Source: Monomorium pharaonis (taxonomy: Eukaryota > Arthropoda > Insecta > Hymenoptera > Formicidae). From it: a DNA stretch of 64,000 bases. The position numbers and the translations under genes are program-made. The first letter of the stretch is position 1. Every line of letters starts with the position of its first letter. This document shows, in pieces, positions 61,601 through 64,000 of the stretch. The DNA lies in the NCBI RefSeq assembly GCF_013373865.1, contig NC_050469.1:14199046-14263045 (forward strand), read 5' to 3'. The notes beneath the pieces are model-generated. The model did not search any database, had not been told where the DNA came from, and was given only the letters and a program-made list of their open reading frames with translations.

Positions 61601-63969
61601 GGAGCATTAATGTAAACACGCGATACACCATCCCACCATACTGCTAAGCCATTTGGTAGATAAATCACCACGAATATACTGCTAGCATTTTGTATTCGGA
61701 CATTATTAAACGATTTCGGGAATTTTGTTATCTCGTCATTATTTATTGTAATTGGACGATTCTGGTTCAACTTTATAGAGGTATCTCCGAAAGTGAGTGT
61801 AACAGTCTTGACACACGACGGGGAATCTGCAGAAGGAAAGCCGTCCTAAAATAAATTATAATTAATTAAGGATGTCTAATAGATGAGGAAATAAGTAACA
61901 ATTTATAAAATTAATAAATGTTGTTTAGCAAGAAAGTTTTCTGACCTTGGATATCGTTCGGGAACAGTTAACGTTTTCACTTTTGATCGTATAATTTTCT
62001 CCCTTCATTAAATAATAGCTGCACTTTTCTGTGAAGTCGTAATGCTTGCCGTCGAATGTAGTGTAATGTGCATCGCTCAAGACGGTACATCTAGCGCCGC
62101 ATCGTATCTGTGTGCATTTCCACTTGCCGGAATCACACGTACAATTGTTGCAGCCCTTCGATACGTTACTGCCCGGGTCAAACAGTTTACCCCTTAATTT
62201 GCACGGGCATTCCTCCGGGGAGATGCATTTACCTTGGTGCTCCAATTTGCCTTCCGGACAGAAACAGCCTTCCTCGCACTCGGAACTCTTGCATATTGCT
62301 TTGATACCGGAAGAGCAAGACATTTCTACCTTTGGTCCGCATGACATATACACACGTCCATTTTTGCAGGTAATCGCTAAAAATAATTTGTTTAGAAATT
62401 AAATAAAACAATTCCCAATATGTTTTACGCGAACAAAAAGAAATGTATTTAAATAAATTTTTAATTGACTTACGACAAGTATCATTGTCTCTCCACGCGG
62501 TTAATCGCGCAATTTCTTTGTAAGCGCATTGACGAACGTAAACATCCACAGTGTTACAAGTACATTTTCTCTTGTCATCATGCTCGCACGCGCAATAATC
62601 CCACGAGCATGCATCAATCAGTTCAGAAAAATTGAACGTGCCAGCGCAAGCCTTGAATTTGTGGCTGGAGAACAACTTGTTGCAGAACTGTTTGCCATCT
62701 TTGTCAAATTCACTCGATTCGCATGCGTGTCGTGTACGTGTTTCATTGCATAGCTCTACAAAATAAAATAGTAACTATTAGAATGTTATTTGTGCAAACC
62801 AAAAATCTAATTGTTATTATCATCACCTTCGAAACTTTCAACGATCCAGGAATTCGCTAATGACAGTACGTTTTTAGTATAACTTCCTTCCTTTGTTAAA
62901 AATTCGTCGTTCGGATTCTCGTTCATAGTACCGCACAGACCGGCCGTTCTGTTCCACAAACTTTCGGAAGAAGCCTCGATCTCGAGTTGCATGGCACCGT
63001 TCCATTTCAACTTTATGCCCCATAAGTCGAGGGAGACAAGAATAAAATGCGCGGACTTGTCCACGTGCAATCCAGGCAAGTATATCGGTATCGGCAACGA
63101 TCGATTATCGTTGAAAAATATTGGCATACCCGCCTCGTTGTTGGTGAGTACATAATTGCTGTCATAGACAAATAATTTCACAATTTTCGAGCAATTCGAT
63201 CCAATTCTACAGCCTGGATCATTCGACGCTATGATTGTAAAAACGCCGTCCCATTCTTGCGTACCCTGAAGAAGTGTGTGTGAACAGTTGCTGTCAAAGC
63301 TGTAGATTTTGTCGTCAAAGGTTTTATAATGCACGCCGTTCCAGGTGAAGCACGTCTTCGATTTTGGTCGACTCTGAAATGTTATGCGATTTATGCTAAT
63401 ATTAAATTTAAGGTTTGCAATGAAGGAAATCTGTAAGGATTTTGCAAATTAATCATGTCGAATCATTTTCACTTTAATAATTTTAAATTAACAAATGTTA
63501 TTCTCGACCTTGCATTGCGGTATGGGTTGCGGTTTGAAGATCCCTTTGTCATAGGAGCAATTATAAACCGAGGAAGGTGGGAATTCAAATATCATTTCGT
63601 CCGGACAATACAGCTCACAAGAATATGTATCATTGAAATCTCGGCAATAATATGCGCCATTGAAGTGGAGTTTCTTAGAATCACAAGCATCGGCAGCTGC
63701 CATCCATACATTATTAATCAGATAATTTATATTTAATCTATTTACACAAATATTAATTTATATTTATTTTATTTACATATATGTATAACACATAACAAAC
63801 TTATTTAATAAAGTCTATTTTGCGTATATACTATAGAAAGACCTACGGATTATAAAAACGATTCTTTACTTACGGTATTGACATTGAGGTCCCCGATAAT
63901 CCGGGGGACATTTACATACATTTATTTGCTCACAATTTCCACCATTTTGGCAGGGGGGATCACACGCGG
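45892..63969 (-). CDS. Gel-forming mucin (EGF, D1-D2-D'D3, PTS, CysD, VWC, CTCK), N-terminus off window
   Basis: Sixteen phase-consistent exons on the minus strand encode about 3216 aa: 63874-63969 (EGF-like, six Cys), 63509-63696 (Cys-rich, CCP-like), 62827-63373 (VWD1), 62474-62755 (C8), 61946-62376 (TIL, start of VWD2), 61587-61845, 61286-61507, 60964-61189 (C8-2), 60667-60863 (TIL), 60189-60590 (D' TIL), 59083-59421 (VWD3), 53281-59007 (end of VWD3, C8, TIL, ~1590-aa Thr/Ser/Gly repeat, WxxW domain starting CISGWSKW), 52785-53059 (VWC), 51749-51905 (VWC-like), 46127-46276 and 45892-46043 (cystine knot with CSGSC, CCQ and CSCQSC). This is the order of vertebrate MUC2/MUC5-type mucins, which are secreted and polymerise into gels. 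The three VWD domains read TAGLCG, TKGLCG and TMGLCG, so none has the CGLC motif linked to multimerisation in VWF. A candidate poly(A) signal is at 45885-45890 or 45778-45783. Hemocytin/hemolectin-like naming is possible, but no F5/8C domain is seen. Confidence 0.88.
47963..48006. repeat. (GT)n microsatellite
   Basis: About 22 GT dinucleotides preceded by CGCGCGTACG. Confidence 0.95.
48732..49143. mobile_element. Hairpin MITE nested in the intron element
   Basis: Left end AAGAGAACGGTTGGGGCTG pairs with the right end CCCCGACCGTTCCCTT. Inner blocks CAGCTTATCTCGAG and GATAAGCCGATA also pair, as do GTTTTAACCCC-type words. The ends are degenerate. Confidence 0.7.
49429..49680. repeat. Compound (CT)n-(C)n-(CTGT)n-(CT)n microsatellite
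   Basis: (CT)n at 49429-49515 is followed by a C13 run, a CTGT run (about 49534-49562) and (CT)n to 49680. Confidence 0.95.
51981..52758. mobile_element. 778-bp element of ACACTCAA/TTGAGTGT words in a mucin intron
   Basis: Terminal inverted repeats TCCYTTACGGAAAAAACACT lie at both ends. The interior consists of dozens of variants of ACACTCAA and its complement. It fills intron 51906-52784 except for about 101 bp. Confidence 0.85.
53620..58380 (-). repeat. Mucin PTS tandem repeat, dominant 114-bp higher-order unit
   Basis: The coding strand encodes permutations of GSTTAGT, TSPSSTAGS, TTLGSTAG and TTFGPTAG. A frequent full unit is 38 codons (114 bp), with shorter variants, all multiples of three. 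Almost every residue is Thr, Ser, Gly, Ala or Pro, giving very dense potential O-glycosylation. Near identity of distant units implies recent unequal exchange or conversion. Confidence 0.9.
59422..60188. repeat. Mucin intron with iterated and tandemly duplicated sequence
   Basis: 59520-59690 repeats AACCTAAGTAATATATA four times. 59738-59975 is a ~120-bp unit duplicated in tandem: AAAAAGAACAAAAAA, AAAGGAAATGCGYCAATTA and GATGTTCATACAAACTAGAA each occur twice. There is no gene. Confidence 0.7.
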
Positions 63970-64000
63970 CTGCAGAAATACAATCATATTAAGTATATGT

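Overview
The window is nuclear DNA of an insect, most likely a hymenopteran and probably an ant. This rests on short phase-conserved GT/AG introns, CpG-dense promoters in an AT-rich background, many (GA)n/(CT)n tracts, and gene products that look insect-like. The species call is inference; the gene models were assembled by hand from reading frames and splice sites that keep phase.

Layout. 1-4479: unassigned, probably a large intron of osa, with microsatellites and a GC-rich island at 2.7-3.9 kb. 4480-6778 (-): the first four coding exons of the SWI/SNF (BAP) subunit Osa; the rest lies off the left edge. 8166-11842 (+): a stand-alone SRA/YDG-domain protein of about 1160-1177 aa, divergent from osa across a 1.4-kb CpG-rich promoter. 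13397-17143 (-): a TMEM184B-like membrane protein with two mutually compatible C-terminal exons, convergent with the SRA gene. 20385-28323 (+): a 2422-aa bHLH protein matching vertebrate USF3 (KIAA2018). 28874-31909 (-): the nucleoporin Nup42 (CCCH finger plus FG repeats).

32-46 kb is a transposon graveyard: nested hairpin elements, a solo LTR with a target duplication, a probable LINE tail, inverted tRNA-derived units and 5S-rRNA-derived segments. 45892-63969 (-): a very large secreted gel-forming mucin with EGF, D1, D2, D'D3, a ~1590-aa Thr/Ser/Gly repeat, a WxxW (CysD) domain, two VWC-like modules and a C-terminal cystine knot. Its N-terminus lies off the right edge.

The most original signal is in the repeats. 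At least seven insertions in 33.7-51.7 kb, with otherwise different interiors, all end in CCCANNNARCAC and are flanked by 2-bp A/T target duplications (AT, AT, TT, TA, TA, AA, AT). Each interior is built from many variants of its own short palindromic word (GGATATCC, GAGCTC, GGACATCC, TTACATGTAA and others). One member has inserted into a second copy of itself in opposite orientation, and an undisturbed copy of its host sequence 9 kb away gives a natural empty site. The same process inflated a mucin intron from about 118 bp to 5.5 kb. The chromatin/transcription genes at left (Osa, SRA protein, USF3) are neighbours, but nothing in the sequence shows that they work as one pathway.
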